This document shows, piece after piece, positions 35,942-44,653 of a stretch of 64,000 nucleotides of DNA (its first letter is position 1; each line of letters begins with the position of its first letter). Below the pieces are notes generated by a model, which saw only the letters and a list, made by a program, of their open reading frames with translations, was not told the origin of the DNA and did not search any database. Made by a program: the position numbers and the translations under genes. The DNA lies in contig NZ_JAIUCZ020000006.1 of NCBI RefSeq assembly GCF_020176955.2, positions 481,367 to 545,366 of the forward strand, in the 5' to 3' direction. This DNA comes from Nocardia sp. alder85J (GTDB lineage: Bacteria > Actinomycetota > Actinomycetes > Mycobacteriales > Mycobacteriaceae).

Positions 35942-37111
35942 TCAGATCCGCTCGTAGATGGTGGCGTTGGCGGTGCCGCCGCCTTCGCACATGGTCTGGA
36001 GGCCATATCGCTTACCGGTACGCACCAGATAGTGGATCAGCGTGGTCGCCAGTCGGGCACCGGAACAGCCGAGCGGGTGCCCCAGGGCGATGGCGCCGCC
36101 CACCGGATTCACCTTCGCCTCGTCCGCGCCGGTCTCGATCTGCCAGGCCAGCGGCACGGAGGCGAAGGCTTCGTTGACCTCGAACGCGTCGATGTCGTCG
36201 ATGGTCAGACCCGACTTGCGCAGCGCCAGCGCCGTGGCCGGGATCGGCCCGGTGAGCATCTTGACCGGATCGTCGCCCGCGACGACAGCGGTGTGCACCC
36301 GCGCCAGCGGGGTGAGGCCCAGGCGGGCAGCGTTTTCCGAGGTGGTGATGAGGACGGCGGCCGCGCCGTCGGAAATCTGCGACGCATTACCGGCGCTGAT
36401 CCGCCCGTCCTGTTTGAACGGCGTCTTCAGAGTGCCCAGCTTCTCCACCGTGGATCCACGACGGATTCCTTCGTCCGTCTTGACGGTGGCATCGGTTGTC
36501 GTGACCGGGATTATCTCTCGGTCGAAATCGCCGTTGTCCTGCGCGGCGGCTGCCAGTTCGTGTGACCGGATGGCGTACTCGTCCAACCGGGTCCGCGACA
36601 GGCCCCACTTCTCGGCGATCAGTTCGGCGCCGGCACCTTGGTTGAAGGTTCCGCCGAAGACGGGATCGGTCAGCTGGTCGGCATACCGATCCACTGCCGG
36701 GCCGCCCATCTCACCGGTATCCTCGACCCGCGCAGCACCCATCGGCACTGCCGACATCATCTCGACACCACCGGCCACCACGACGTCGGCCTGGCCGGAG
36801 ATCACGGCAGCGGCGGCGGTGGAGATGGCCTGCTGCGAGGAGCCGCACTGCCGGTCGATCGTGAAACCCGGGACGGATTCCGGCCAGCCCGCGCCGAGTA
36901 CCGCCATCCGGCCGATATTCCCGGACTGCTGACCGATGCTCAGCACGTTGCCCCAGTGCACGTCGTCCACCAGGGCCGGGTCGAGGCCGGTCCGCTCGGC
37001 CAGCGCCCGCAGCACCTGCGCCGATATCTCGACGGCATGGACGGCGGCGAGGCCGCCGCCACGCTTGCCGACCGGTGTGCGCAGAGCCTCGACGATCACA
37101 GCGTCACGCAT
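35942..37111 (-). CDS. Thiolase (3-ketoacyl-CoA thiolase type)
   Basis: 389 residues. Cys89 in DRQCGSSQQA, NPVGGAIALGHPLGCSG with the His, and TMCEGGGTANA with the second Cys. A complete degradative thiolase. It starts the operon thiolase, DUF35, LTP-thiolase, TesB, directly behind an AT-rich promoter. Confidence 0.94.
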   Translation of the reverse strand: MRDAVIVEALRTPVGKRGGGLAAVHAVEISAQVLRALAERTGLDPALVDDVHWGNVLSIGQQSGNIGRMAVLGAGWPESVPGFTIDRQCGSSQQAISTAAAAVISGQADVVVAGGVEMMSAVPMGAARVEDTGEMGGPAVDRYADQLTDPVFGGTFNQGAGAELIAEKWGLSRTRLDEYAIRSHELAAAAQDNGDFDREIIPVTTTDATVKTDEGIRRGSTVEKLGTLKTPFKQDGRISAGNASQISDGAAAVLITTSENAARLGLTPLARVHTAVVAGDDPVKMLTGPIPATALALRKSGLTIDDIDAFEVNEAFASVPLAWQIETGADEAKVNPVGGAIALGHPLGCSGARLATTLIHYLVRTGKRYGLQTMCEGGGTANATIYERI

Positions 37112-37125
37112 CGGGAAGTCCTCTC

Positions 37126-37165
37126 ACTAGAGCATAATAGTTAAATAATTGCACCATACTCGTCC
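37126..37165 (-). promoter_or_regulatory. Promoter island upstream of the thiolase operon
   Basis: GCATAATAGTTAAATAATTG lies at 37132-37151. The minus strand reads AACTATTA (complement of 37135-37142), the right half of the shared motif with one change. Confidence 0.4.
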
Positions 37166-37182
37166 GGTGCGCAAGGCCGGGA

Positions 37183-38370
37183 TCAGCGCGGAAGGCCGAG
37201 CACTCGCTCGGCGATGATGTTGCGCTGGATCTCGGCGGTACCGCCGTAGATCGTCTCGGCGCGGGAGAGCAGGAAAGACTTCTGCTGTGCGTCCAGGCCT
37301 TCGTGCCCGACACCCGCGGTCACCATGGCTTCGTCCCCGCGCAGATCCATGGCGAGTTCACCCAGCTTCTGATGCTCGGTCGCGGCGAACAGCTTGCTGA
37401 CCGTCGCCGCGGCGGTGGTCGTCTCCTGTTTGTCCTCGATGATCGAGGCGATCACCCGCAGGGTGGTCGCCCGCATCACCCGGGTCGCGATGTACGCGTC
37501 CGCGAGGCGCTGGCGCATCCGGGCATCGCCTGCGACGCCGACGCGGGACGCGGTGCGCACCACCTCGTCGACCTCCCGTTGCATCGCCAACTGCATCGGC
37601 AGCAACGCCGAGCCACGTTCCATCGCGAGGGTCCCCATGACGACCTTCCAGCCACCGTTCACCTCGCCGACGACCAGGTCAGCACTCGTCCGCGCGCCGT
37701 CGAAGAAGCACTCGCTGAACTCGGCCGACCCCGCGATATTGCGGATCGGGCTGATCCGCACGCCCGCCTGGTCGACCGGTACCAGCAGCAGAGTCAATCC
37801 GCGGTGGCGCAGGCTGCGATCGGGATCGGTACGGCACAGCACATACAGCCAGTCCGCGTGGTGGCCGAATGTGGTCCATACCTTCTGGCCGTGGATCACC
37901 CATTCGTCACCCTCGCGCACCGCGCGGGTCTGTACCGACGCCAGGTCCGACCCGGCGCCGGGTTCGCTGAAACCCTGACCCCACATCTCCTCCACTGCCA
38001 GGATCGGTGGCAGGAACCGGGCCTTCTGCGCCTCCGTACCGTGCGCCAGCAGGCTCGGTCCGAGCAGTTCCAGCGCCTGGGTGCCCACTCGGGCCGGCGC
38101 GGCGGCCTTCGCGTACTCGTACTCGAAGACGATTTCCTGAGCGGGGGTCGCGCCGCGGCCGCCGTACTCCACCGGCCAGCCGAGACCCAGCCATCCGCCG
38201 GCGGACAACTCCTTCTCCCACGCCACCCGTACATCCCAGGCCGAGTCGTCGGTGGGACTACCCACTCCACGATGGCGCGCGAACTCGCCGACGAGATGTT
38301 CGTCGAGCCAGGTACGGATCTCGTCCTGGAATTCGGCGTCCTCCGGCGCGATCTCCAGCTCTGCGACCAT
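37183..38370 (-). CDS. Acyl-CoA dehydrogenase (catalytic type)
   Basis: 395 residues. WGQGFSEPGAGSDLASVQTRA is the FAD/substrate segment, and TIYGGTAEIQRNIIAERVLGLPR the C-terminal adenine loop. The usual YEGT Glu is Gly, but MERGS places a Glu at residue 251, where isovaleryl- and long-chain-type dehydrogenases carry the base. It begins after a 27-nt gap following the crotonase gene upstream. Confidence 0.92.
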   Translation of the reverse strand: MVAELEIAPEDAEFQDEIRTWLDEHLVGEFARHRGVGSPTDDSAWDVRVAWEKELSAGGWLGLGWPVEYGGRGATPAQEIVFEYEYAKAAAPARVGTQALELLGPSLLAHGTEAQKARFLPPILAVEEMWGQGFSEPGAGSDLASVQTRAVREGDEWVIHGQKVWTTFGHHADWLYVLCRTDPDRSLRHRGLTLLLVPVDQAGVRISPIRNIAGSAEFSECFFDGARTSADLVVGEVNGGWKVVMGTLAMERGSALLPMQLAMQREVDEVVRTASRVGVAGDARMRQRLADAYIATRVMRATTLRVIASIIEDKQETTTAAATVSKLFAATEHQKLGELAMDLRGDEAMVTAGVGHEGLDAQQKSFLLSRAETIYGGTAEIQRNIIAERVLGLPR

Positions 38371-38397
38371 GGGGTTTCTCCTTGTGCGGGCCCGAGC

Positions 38398-39207
38398 TCA
38401 GAACTCGAGCCGGGAATACGGGGCGAATCGGGGCGGTCGGCGTTCCACCAGGCTGCTTACGCCCTCTTGGAAGTCCGGCTGCTGTTTGGCGAGGGTCAGC
38501 AGGTATTGGGCGCGGATACGTGCCTGTTCCCGAGTGCCTTCGCTGTCGGTCCAGACCTGGCTCTTCATCATCGCCATCGCGACCGGGGAGACATCTGTCG
38601 CCAGCGTCCGTGCGTAGGCGACGGCATCGGCGAGCACCTCACCCGGTTCGGACAATCGCTGCACCAGCCCGATCTCGAATGCCTCCTCCGCAAGGAAGAC
38701 GCGGGCCGACACGAGCAGGTCGAACGCCCGGGCCGGGCCGACCAGCCGGGTCAGCGCCCATGCGGTGGCGTCCTCGGCCGGCAGGCCCCGTTTGGCGAAG
38801 GCCGTACTGAACTTGGCGCCCTTGGCGGCGAAACGCAGATCGAAGTTGAGCGCCTGCGCCAATCCGATACCGGCGCACGCGCCGTTGATCGCGCCGATGA
38901 CGGGCTTCGGGACCGTGGTGGCGTAGGTCTGGGGTCGCCGGTTCGTGGTGTACCGCTTTCCGCCGCCGACGTCCTGCAACACCGCCGGATCCAGCCCCGG
39001 CACGAAGGAGGTCCCGGCGCCGGTCACCACGATGACGCGTACCGCGGGGTCGTCGGTGGCCCGATCCAGCGCCGCGAAGAACTCGGACTCCATCTGCGCC
39101 GTCCACATGTTACGACGGTCCGGACGATTCAAGGTGATCACCAGCACCTCGTCGTCGACCTCGTATCGGACGACATCCTGCTCGTCGCTCAACGCTCCCC
39201 CATCCAT
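38398..39207 (-). CDS. Crotonase family protein
   Basis: 269 residues from the ATG at 39207; a TTG at 39192 overlapping the upstream stop is possible. NGACAGIGLAQALNFDLRFAAKGAKFSTAFAKRGLPAEDATAWALTRLVG gives the oxyanion helix; the usual Glu pair is altered (FVPGLDPAVL in the first part). Probably a hydratase or isomerase. Confidence 0.87.
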   Translation of the reverse strand: MDGGALSDEQDVVRYEVDDEVLVITLNRPDRRNMWTAQMESEFFAALDRATDDPAVRVIVVTGAGTSFVPGLDPAVLQDVGGGKRYTTNRRPQTYATTVPKPVIGAINGACAGIGLAQALNFDLRFAAKGAKFSTAFAKRGLPAEDATAWALTRLVGPARAFDLLVSARVFLAEEAFEIGLVQRLSEPGEVLADAVAYARTLATDVSPVAMAMMKSQVWTDSEGTREQARIRAQYLLTLAKQQPDFQEGVSSLVERRPPRFAPYSRLEF

Positions 39208-40046
39208 GCCGCACGGTCGTTCACCACGTCGGCCAGTGGTGCCGAAACGTCTTTGCCGCTGGGAAATTCGGGCTTCCGCTTCTCCAGGAAGGCCGCCACT
39301 CCCTCTGCGGAGTCGGGTTGGCGACCGGTCCAGCGGAAGATCTCCCATTCCCGCCGGAAAGCAGCTTCACGATCGGTTTCCGCGAGCATCTGATAGATCA
39401 GCCGCTTGGTGAGACCCACTGCCGCAGGGGAGCATTCGGTGGCGATCTCGGTGGCGATCCCGAGCGCTGCGGGCAGGACCTGCTCGCCGGGCAACGCCTG
39501 GGTCGCCAGACCCATACGTTGCGCTTCGTCGCCGCGGAAGAGTCGCCCGGTGAGCAACAATTCGGTAGCTTTGGCCGCGCCGACCAAGCGGGGCAGCAAC
39601 CACAGCGAATTCTGCTCCGGAATCAGTCCTCGTCTCGTGAACACGAAGCCGTATTTGGCGCTCTCGTTCACCACGCGGATATCCCATTGCAGGGCGAAGG
39701 TGAGGCCGAGGCCGACCGCCGGGCCGTTGAGGGCGCCGATGATCGGCGTCCGCAGCTCCCAGGGCCGTGTCCGTGCTGCCATCATGGCGCGGGCGGCTCG
39801 GGTCTGCTCCTCGTCGAAGGCGAAGTTGGAGCCGCCCGGTTCCATATCCGCGCCGGTCGAGAAGAACCGGCCCCGGCCGGTGACCACGATGGCGCGGACG
39901 TCCTCGTCATCGTCCAGTTCGGCGAGTCGCCGGTGCAACTCGACCTGCATCGCGGAGACGAAGCCGTTACCCCGGTCCGGCCGGTCGAGCCAGACGGTCG
40001 CCACATGGGCAGCGCGCTCGACCGAGATTCCGTCGACTACGCCCAC
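39189..40046 (-). CDS. Crotonase family protein
   Basis: 285 residues from a GTG at 40046, 3 nt after the SDR stop. FFSTGADMEPGGSNF, ALNGPAVGLGLTFALQWDIRV and RRGLIPEQNSLWLLPRLVGAAKA. A Glu (IPEQ) is where the second catalytic residue is normally found. It overlaps the next crotonase by up to 19 nt. Confidence 0.88.
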   Translation of the reverse strand: MGVVDGISVERAAHVATVWLDRPDRGNGFVSAMQVELHRRLAELDDDEDVRAIVVTGRGRFFSTGADMEPGGSNFAFDEEQTRAARAMMAARTRPWELRTPIIGALNGPAVGLGLTFALQWDIRVVNESAKYGFVFTRRGLIPEQNSLWLLPRLVGAAKATELLLTGRLFRGDEAQRMGLATQALPGEQVLPAALGIATEIATECSPAAVGLTKRLIYQMLAETDREAAFRREWEIFRWTGRQPDSAEGVAAFLEKRKPEFPSGKDVSAPLADVVNDRAAWMGER

Positions 40047-40049
40047 CGC

Positions 40050-40952
40050 TCAACGGCTTTCGGCACGAGGCTTACCGGAGCCATCGGAATTCGGCCGAGC
40101 ATCGGCGACCAGCTTGGGCACGACCGCACCGAGCTGGGCGGGGTCCCAGCGCTCCCATTGCTCGACACCGGGACCCGCTGTCCAGGTCTCGGCGACGCTG
40201 ATCGCGCCGCCCTTGACGTTGAAGACCCGGCCGGTGATGTCCGCGGCCTCCTCCGAGGCCAGCCACACCACCAGCGGCGCGATGTTCGCCGGCGAGCCGG
40301 CGTCGAACCCGGTGGTGGCCTTGATCTCCTTCATCTTCTCGACGTAGTCGTGGAGACCCGCGGTCATACCGGTGAGAGCGCTGGGTGCGATGGCGTTGAC
40401 CGTGATATCCAGGCGCGCCAATTCGTCGGCGAGGATGACGGTGAAGGCCGCGATCGCGGCCTTGGCAGCGCCGTAATTGGACTGGCCCACATTGCCGTAC
40501 AACCCGGACGGCGACGACGTGTTGATCACGCGCGGATGGTGCACCCGCTCACCGGCCTTGGCCTTCGCCCGCCAGTGCGCGACCGCATGCTTCGTGGGGC
40601 AGAAGGTACCCCGCAGGTGCACCTTCATCACGGCATCCCACATGTCGACGTCCATGTTCACGAACATCTTGTCGCGCAGGATGCCGGCGTTGTTGACCAG
40701 CACGTGCAGGTCACCGAACTCGTCCAGCGCGGTCTGCACGAGCGAACCCGCCGCATCCCAGTCGGAGACGTCGTCGTGGTTGGCCACCGCACGGCCACCC
40801 ATCGCGGTGATCTCCTCGACCACCGCCTCCGCCGGGCCCAGATCGTTGACCACGACCTGCGCGCCCTGCCGGGCGAATTCCAGCGCGTGCTCCCGGCCGA
40901 TGCCGCCCGCCGCGCCGGTGACGATGACGACCCGGCCGTCGTGTAGTGCCAT
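40050..40952 (-). CDS. SDR similar to the hydroxyacyl-CoA dehydrogenase domain of MFE-2
   Basis: 300 residues. TGAAGGIGREHALEFARQGAQVVVNDLG, NNAGILRDKMFVNM and NTSSPSGLYGNVGQSNYGAAK carry the cofactor site and catalytic YGAAK. The RDK motif and the long tail are typical of the (3R)-hydroxyacyl-CoA dehydrogenases of peroxisomal type. Coupled to the amidohydrolase by a TAATG overlap. Confidence 0.92.
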   Translation of the reverse strand: MALHDGRVVIVTGAAGGIGREHALEFARQGAQVVVNDLGPAEAVVEEITAMGGRAVANHDDVSDWDAAGSLVQTALDEFGDLHVLVNNAGILRDKMFVNMDVDMWDAVMKVHLRGTFCPTKHAVAHWRAKAKAGERVHHPRVINTSSPSGLYGNVGQSNYGAAKAAIAAFTVILADELARLDITVNAIAPSALTGMTAGLHDYVEKMKEIKATTGFDAGSPANIAPLVVWLASEEAADITGRVFNVKGGAISVAETWTAGPGVEQWERWDPAQLGAVVPKLVADARPNSDGSGKPRAESR

Positions 40953-41893
40953 TATCGTTCTCCTGTTCCGGCAGCGGCTGCGATGGCCGCGGGCGGCTCA
41001 CCGAAGACGGCCGATGCGTTGGCGCCGAGGAAATTGCGACGCGAATCTTCGGGTAGTTCGAGCGCTCTGCCTTCGGTGATCGTTCGATCGAAGGGGAGAA
41101 TGGGGTAGTCCGAGGCCCACATGAGCTTGGCCTTGTTTCGTTTGCGGGCGACCGCGAGGATGTCCTCCGGCACGTATCGCGGCGCCCACCCGGCGGTCAT
41201 GGCGAACACATTGGGATGCTTGACGAGCATCGCCACCGTCTCGCTGATCCATGGGTCACCCAGGTGCGACATCACGATCTTCAGTTCGGGGAAGGTCAGC
41301 GCCACCTCATCGATCAGGATGGTGCGCTGCAGTTTGGCGGGCTTCATCGGACCGGGCACGCCGACATTGATCGAGACCACCGCGCCTTCGTCGCACGCGG
41401 CCGTGTACATCGGAAAGGCCAGCTTGTCGTCGATGGCGATACCGGTGAACATCGGGACGATCCGGATGCACTTGATGCCGTACTCGCGCACCGCGATCCG
41501 GACATGTTTGGCCGCCTCGTACCCCAGCCGCGGATCAATTCCCACGGAGGTCACGAATCGGCCCGGATATTCCGCCTGGAATCCGGCGAGACGTTCACAG
41601 GTCTCGCGCAGCACGGCCTCTCCGGTCCTGGTGCCGTGCACGAAGGGCGGCGTGATGTCCCGCGGCACCTTGGTCAGCACACCGGCGGAGATCCCGAGCC
41701 GATCCATCTCCGCGACCACGTCGTCCATGGTCTGGCCGCCTTCGTACGCGCTGTTGCCGCGTTTGAAGCGCGCCACCACCGAGGGATCGGGCGTCACCTC
41801 GCCCGGCGCGTACGGCAGGTTGATCCAGGCGTCGAAGACGCGCGGTTCCTGCGGGTCGGAACCGGCAGCGGCGATGCTGTCTCGAGTACTCAC
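40952..41893 (-). CDS. Amidohydrolase-fold protein lacking most metal ligands (third of three)
   Basis: 313 residues from a GTG with GGAGG. The first-strand motif reads DAWIN (21-25) in place of DAHxH, the mid-barrel VSINVGVPG lacks the usual His, while IVMSHLGDPW and MWASDYPILPF keep one His and the final Asp. With three of the usual ligands gone it probably does not bind metal in the standard way and may be a non-hydrolytic relative. It sits inside a beta-oxidation operon between crotonase and SDR genes. Confidence 0.82.
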   Translation of the reverse strand: MSTRDSIAAAGSDPQEPRVFDAWINLPYAPGEVTPDPSVVARFKRGNSAYEGGQTMDDVVAEMDRLGISAGVLTKVPRDITPPFVHGTRTGEAVLRETCERLAGFQAEYPGRFVTSVGIDPRLGYEAAKHVRIAVREYGIKCIRIVPMFTGIAIDDKLAFPMYTAACDEGAVVSINVGVPGPMKPAKLQRTILIDEVALTFPELKIVMSHLGDPWISETVAMLVKHPNVFAMTAGWAPRYVPEDILAVARKRNKAKLMWASDYPILPFDRTITEGRALELPEDSRRNFLGANASAVFGEPPAAIAAAAGTGER

Positions 41894-41918
41894 GTGATTG
41901 TGCCTCCGATGTCGTGTC

Positions 41919-42710
41919 TCAGCGGCCGAGGTAATTCGGGGCCCGCTTCTCCTTCATTGCCGCCAGTGCCTCCGCGGCGTCCTCGGTGGCGGCCACCACC
42001 GCGAAGTGCGAGGAGATCAGGTCCAGCGCTGTGCGCAGGTCGGTACCCGCGGACTGGTAGGTGGCGCGTTTGATCATGCGCACGGTGACCGGCGGAGCGG
42101 ACGCGAGTTGCGCGGCCAACGCTCCCGTCACCGCGGCCAGCCGATCCGGATCGGCCAGCCGATTGACCAGGCCGATCCGCAGCGCCTCTTCCGCGTCGAT
42201 GAAATCCCCGGTCAACAGGAGCTCCAGCGCCTTGGAGGTGCCGACGAGCCGTGGCAGGTAGTAGGCACCACCGTCACCCGGCGTCAATCCGACCCGCACA
42301 TAACCCTCCGACACGGTCGCCGAGCGGGACATCACTCGCATGTCGCACATCAGTGCCATGTCCAGCCCGGCGCCGACCGCGGCACCGTTGATCGACGCGA
42401 TCAACGGCTTGTCGAGCGCCTCCACCGCCAGCGCCACCCGGTGGATCTCGTCGTGCAGCTGCGATTTGCGCTGCAATGGCGTGAGCTCGCGGTTCGCGTT
42501 GGAGATGCTGCCCAGATCCACGCCCGAGCAGAACGCCTTGTCACCCGCACCGGTCAGCACGACCACCTTGACGTCGTCGTCGGTCTTGGCGACATCGAGC
42601 AGGCGTGCCCATTCGCGGATCATCTCGAAGGTGAAGGCATTGCGCGCGTGCGGCCGGTTGAGCGTGATCGTCCCGATACCCCGCTCGAGGTGCCATTCCA
42701 GATCGGGCAA
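41919..42710 (-). CDS. Enoyl-CoA hydratase family protein
   Basis: 263 residues from a TTG at 42710 with GGAGG six bases upstream; the frame is open further but crosses the promoter. AFCSGVDLGSI, NGAAVGAGLDMALMCDMRVMS, and SEGYVRVGLTPGDGGAYYLPRLVG (Glu and Gly pattern of hydratases). First gene of the operon running to the acyl-CoA dehydrogenase at 37183. Confidence 0.9.
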   Translation of the reverse strand: MPDLEWHLERGIGTITLNRPHARNAFTFEMIREWARLLDVAKTDDDVKVVVLTGAGDKAFCSGVDLGSISNANRELTPLQRKSQLHDEIHRVALAVEALDKPLIASINGAAVGAGLDMALMCDMRVMSRSATVSEGYVRVGLTPGDGGAYYLPRLVGTSKALELLLTGDFIDAEEALRIGLVNRLADPDRLAAVTGALAAQLASAPPVTVRMIKRATYQSAGTDLRTALDLISSHFAVVAATEDAAEALAAMKEKRAPNYLGR

Positions 42711-42727
42711 CGCCGTCCTCCCTAGCT

Positions 42728-42752
42728 TAATCAGTATATTATTTGTACTATA
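42728..42752. promoter_or_regulatory. Divergent promoter with the shared 22-bp motif
   Basis: On the minus strand AGTA (complement of 42746-42749), nine bases, TACTGATTA (complement of 42728-42736). AGTA and TACT also make it an inverted repeat. 42740-42752 is the exact reverse complement of 30916-30928. It lies between the crotonase operon and the DoxX operon. Confidence 0.55.
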
Positions 42753-42886
42753 AATGTTGCGAAAGACCAAGCTCCGAGAGAGCCGACCAGCGAAGGAGGG
42801 GGCGTGTCCGAGTCATACCGGGCCGGTCCGATCAACCAACCCGGCCACGGCGTCAGGCCGGCCCACATCGGCATGAGGACAGCGCG

Positions 42887-43408
42887 TTGAACGGCACCGA
42901 GACCGACCTCGCCCTGCTGGTCCTCCGGGTGATCACTGGGCTGACGATGTCCGCGCACGGCCTCAACAAGTTTCTGGGCGGCGGCCGGATTCCGGGAACC
43001 GCGCGCTGGTTCGACAGCATAGGCATGCGGCCGGGCCGGCTACATGCCGTGGTCGCGGCGACGACCGAGACCGCGGCGGGCGTCCTCTTCGCGATCGGTC
43101 TGCTCACCTCGTTCGCGGCGATGGCGTTCGTCGCGTTGATGGCGGTGGCGGCATGGACGGTGCATCGGAACTCGGGCTTCTTCGTCAACGCGAACGGTTG
43201 GGAATACAACCTGATCCTCGCCACGATCGGCGTGGTGACCGCGACCGCGGGACCCGGCAGGTGGTCCCTGGACCATCTCGTCGGGCTCGCGAGCGACCTC
43301 GACGGATGGGCCGGCGCGAGTATCGCCCTCCTGGGCGGAGCGCTCGCCGCGGCACTGCTGCTCGGTCTCAGCTATCGACCGGCCCGCGCGGCGACCGCGA
43401 CTTCGTGA
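42887..43408 (+). CDS. DoxX family membrane protein
   Basis: 173 residues from a TTG at 42887 (GAGGAC site). Four hydrophobic segments; TGLTMSAHGLNKFLGGGRIPGTARWFDSIGM is the DoxX signature. Members are small membrane proteins linked to redox or quinone processes; the exact role is not established. It leads an operon of acyl-CoA dehydrogenases. Confidence 0.85.
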   Translation: MNGTETDLALLVLRVITGLTMSAHGLNKFLGGGRIPGTARWFDSIGMRPGRLHAVVAATTETAAGVLFAIGLLTSFAAMAFVALMAVAAWTVHRNSGFFVNANGWEYNLILATIGVVTATAGPGRWSLDHLVGLASDLDGWAGASIALLGGALAAALLLGLSYRPARAATATS

Positions 43409-43443
43409 CCCACCGCTCCATGACCAGAAAGAACAGAGACAGC

Positions 43444-44652
43444 ATGCGCGACACGACCAACGAGCTGCCCCTGACCGCGGCGGATCTGCGGTTCCGCGAC
43501 GAGCTGCGGGAATGGCTTCACGAGCACCTGAGCTCCGACTTCTCCGGCCAGTACGATCGCGGCGGGCCCGACGACGACGACAACTGGGAGTTGCGTCGCC
43601 GTTGGGAGCACGAACTCGCGTCCGGCGGCTGGCTCGGCATCTCCTGGCCCACCGAGTACGGCGGACGCAATGCCACGCTGCCCCAGGAAATCGTGCTGGC
43701 CACCGAGCTCGCCCGCGCCGGCGCTCCCCCGCGCGCTGCGTTCCACGGCGAGACCTTGATGGCGCCGACCGCGCTCCACTACGGCACGCCCGATCAGAAG
43801 GCGCGCCTGCTGCCTCCGATGGCCCGCGCCGAAGTCGTTTGGTGCCAAGGATATTCGGAACCCGGTGCCGGCTCGGACCTGGCCGGGATCGCCACCCGGG
43901 CGCGACTCGACGGTGATGAATGGGTAGTGACCGGCCAGAAGATCTGGACCACCTTCGCCCATCACGCCGACTGGATCTTCGCGATCGTCCGCACCGACCC
44001 GCAGTCGCGGCGCCATGCCGGTCTGTCGTACATGCTCATCCCGCTGGACCAGCCCGGCGTCGAGGTCGTCCCCATCCGAACCATGTTGGGCGACAGCGGT
44101 TTCAACGAGGTCTTCTTCGACGGGGCGCGGACGAGCACCGACAACGTCCTCGGCCGCCCGGGCGATGGCTGGAAGGCCGCCATGACCACCCTGGGCCACG
44201 AACGCGCGACCTCTGTGCTCGGGTACCAGTTCTCCTTCCGCCGCGAGATGGCCGAGCTGAGAGAGCTGGCACGCAAACGCGGCGCCACCGAAGACCCGGT
44301 GCTGCGCGATCGGCTCATCGACAGCATGATCCAGCTGAACATCATGGGCTACAACAACTTACGCACGTTGTCGACGGCACTGCGCGACGGTCAGTTCGGG
44401 CCGGAGGCCTCCATCGGCAAATACTACTGGTCACGCTGGCATCAGGAATTCACCGAGGTCGCGATGGACATCCTCGGCCCGGACAGCTGGCTGTCCACCG
44501 AATGGGGCTCCGGTCCGGACCGCCCGTCGGAAGCGTTGCGCCGCTCGTTCATTCGCGCCCGCGCGGAAACGATCTACGCCGGTTCCAGCGAGGTGCAGAA
44601 GAACATCATCGCCGAGCGTGTTCTCGGCCTGCCCCGCGAACCGAGGGCGTGA
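43444..44652 (+). CDS. Acyl-CoA dehydrogenase (catalytic type)
   Basis: 402 residues from the ATG at 43444. GYSEPGAGSDLAGIATRA and IYAGSSEVQKNIIAERVLGLPR. The helix-G Glu is at 253 (GHERAT); the YEGT Glu is Ala. Same subgroup as the 37183 protein (both end IIAERVLGLPR). It lies 35 nt downstream of doxX and 1 nt before the CoA-transferase start. Confidence 0.92.
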   Translation: MRDTTNELPLTAADLRFRDELREWLHEHLSSDFSGQYDRGGPDDDDNWELRRRWEHELASGGWLGISWPTEYGGRNATLPQEIVLATELARAGAPPRAAFHGETLMAPTALHYGTPDQKARLLPPMARAEVVWCQGYSEPGAGSDLAGIATRARLDGDEWVVTGQKIWTTFAHHADWIFAIVRTDPQSRRHAGLSYMLIPLDQPGVEVVPIRTMLGDSGFNEVFFDGARTSTDNVLGRPGDGWKAAMTTLGHERATSVLGYQFSFRREMAELRELARKRGATEDPVLRDRLIDSMIQLNIMGYNNLRTLSTALRDGQFGPEASIGKYYWSRWHQEFTEVAMDILGPDSWLSTEWGSGPDRPSEALRRSFIRARAETIYAGSSEVQKNIIAERVLGLPREPRA

Positions 44653-44653
44653 C

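Noticed and set aside
35490..35990. Longer DUF35 gene starting at 35990
   Set aside because: The extra N-terminal residues overlap the thiolase stop and are Arg-rich; the GTG at 35939 is well placed just after that stop.
37303..39393. Plus-strand open frame of about 696 codons
   Set aside because: Antisense to the clear acyl-CoA dehydrogenase and crotonase genes; no ribosome-binding site or motif.
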